From NCBI GenBank assembly GCA_902766845.1, contig CACXFD010000135.1:1-5544 (forward strand): a DNA stretch of 5,544 nucleotides, in the 5' to 3' direction. The number at the start of each line of letters is the position of its first letter. The first letter of the stretch is position 1. The stretch is from an uncultured Lachnospiraceae bacterium (lineage in GTDB: Bacteria > Bacillota > Clostridia > Lachnospirales > Lachnospiraceae). Positions 5,334 through 5,544 of this stretch are shown piece by piece. The position numbers and the translations under genes were made by a program. The notes under the pieces are model-generated. The model searched no databases and was not told the origin of the DNA. It was given only the letters and a program-made list of their open reading frames with translations.

Positions 5334-5544
5334 ATGAAGATCGCTGTCTGTATGAAAGCGGTCCTGGATACATCGCGCGGGGACGCGGGGGCCGCTTTGG
5401 GCCTCGGGCAGGGACCGGAAGACCGGACGATCCGGACGGCGGCCAATACGATCGCCAATCCGTTCGATCAGGTGGCCCTTGAGGCCGCGCTGTCGCTCCC
5501 GCTTCCCGGAAGCCGCGAGGTGACGGTCCTTTCGATGGGACCGC
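5334..5544 (+). CDS. etfB: Electron transfer flavoprotein beta subunit (EtfB/FixA family), 5' part only
   Basis: The first 70 codons of a gene cut by the window end. The start is ATG at 5334 with AAAGGAG at 5323-5329. The translation begins MKIAVCMKAVLDTS, continues through NPFDQVALEAAL (42-53) and reaches EVTVLSMGP (62-70), the order of N-terminal motifs of EtfB/FixA proteins (usual forms VKQVPDT, NPxDxxALE, VTVxSMGP). EtfB with EtfA binds FAD and AMP or a second FAD and carries electrons from dehydrogenases, or in some anaerobes couples to NADH by flavin-based bifurcation. The residues that would tell these types apart lie beyond the window. Its place just after the Fe-S protein makes Etf the likely electron acceptor of the oxidase. 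Lack of the usual Pro before DT (here L11) is a small deviation. etfA is expected downstream. Confidence 0.9.
   Translation, partial: MKIAVCMKAVLDTSRGDAGAALGLGQGPEDRTIRTAANTIANPFDQVALEAALSLPLPGSREVTVLSMGP

Noticed and set aside
4214..5458. Minus-strand open frame of 414 codons opposite the Fe-S and etfB genes
   Set aside because: It spans two real genes and the gap between them, lacks family motifs, and is explained by low stop-codon frequency in GC-rich DNA.
1..5544. CRISPR arrays, insertion sequences, prophage or toxin-antitoxin genes
   Set aside because: No repeat-spacer pattern, transposase-like frame, terminal inverted repeats or small paired genes were seen. The tRNA 3' ends were also checked for attachment-site duplications elsewhere in the window, and none was found by eye.

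Overview
The window looks like chromosomal DNA of a GC-rich, low-branching Gram-positive bacterium, most likely a member of the Clostridia (an inference, no taxon is proven). The reasons are strong AGGAGG-type ribosome binding sites, textbook sigma-A promoters with 17-base spacers, a tRNA-Glu very close to the Bacillus/Clostridium type, tRNA genes without an encoded CCA end, a lipoprotein-type solute-binding protein, and an anaerobe-style flavoprotein/Fe-S/Etf operon. Coding DNA is rich in G and C while the intergenic stretches are AT-rich. All genes lie on the + strand.

Layout. (1) Bases 11-192: the end of a tRNA operon, tRNA-Pro(CGG) and tRNA-Glu(CTC) five bases apart, closed by a strong intrinsic terminator. 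(2) Bases 220-1308: a one-gene unit with its own promoter, encoding an RpiR/MurR-type regulator (HTH plus SIS sugar-phosphate domain); a perfect inverted repeat sits between its -35 and -10 boxes, suggesting autoregulation; it ends in an intrinsic terminator. (3) Bases 1375-2625: a one-gene unit encoding a secreted lipoprotein of the MglB (glucose/galactose-binding protein) type, with its own promoter and terminator. Its calcium site looks intact but several acidic sugar-binding residues are replaced. No transporter ATPase or permease is next to it. (4) Bases 2667 to the window end: an operon of an FAD-linked oxidase (GlcD/alkyl-DHAP-synthase-like), a two-cluster ferredoxin-type Fe-S protein with a degenerate CCG-type C-terminal half, and the first 70 codons of an electron transfer flavoprotein beta subunit (etfB). 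The operon runs out of the window; etfA would be expected next.

How it may work together (inference): a sugar-phosphate-sensing RpiR regulator controls a sugar or sugar-acid binding lipoprotein and a cytoplasmic dehydrogenase that oxidises a hydroxy-acid or polyol-type substrate, passing electrons through FAD and Fe-S clusters to an Etf. This resembles the Etf-coupled lactate dehydrogenase of anaerobes (LctBCD) but with a different flavoprotein branch and an extra Fe-S subunit. A TGAAATAAA element lies exactly 32 bases upstream of the -35 box in both the binding-protein and oxidase promoters, which supports shared control. The substrate is not identifiable from the window.
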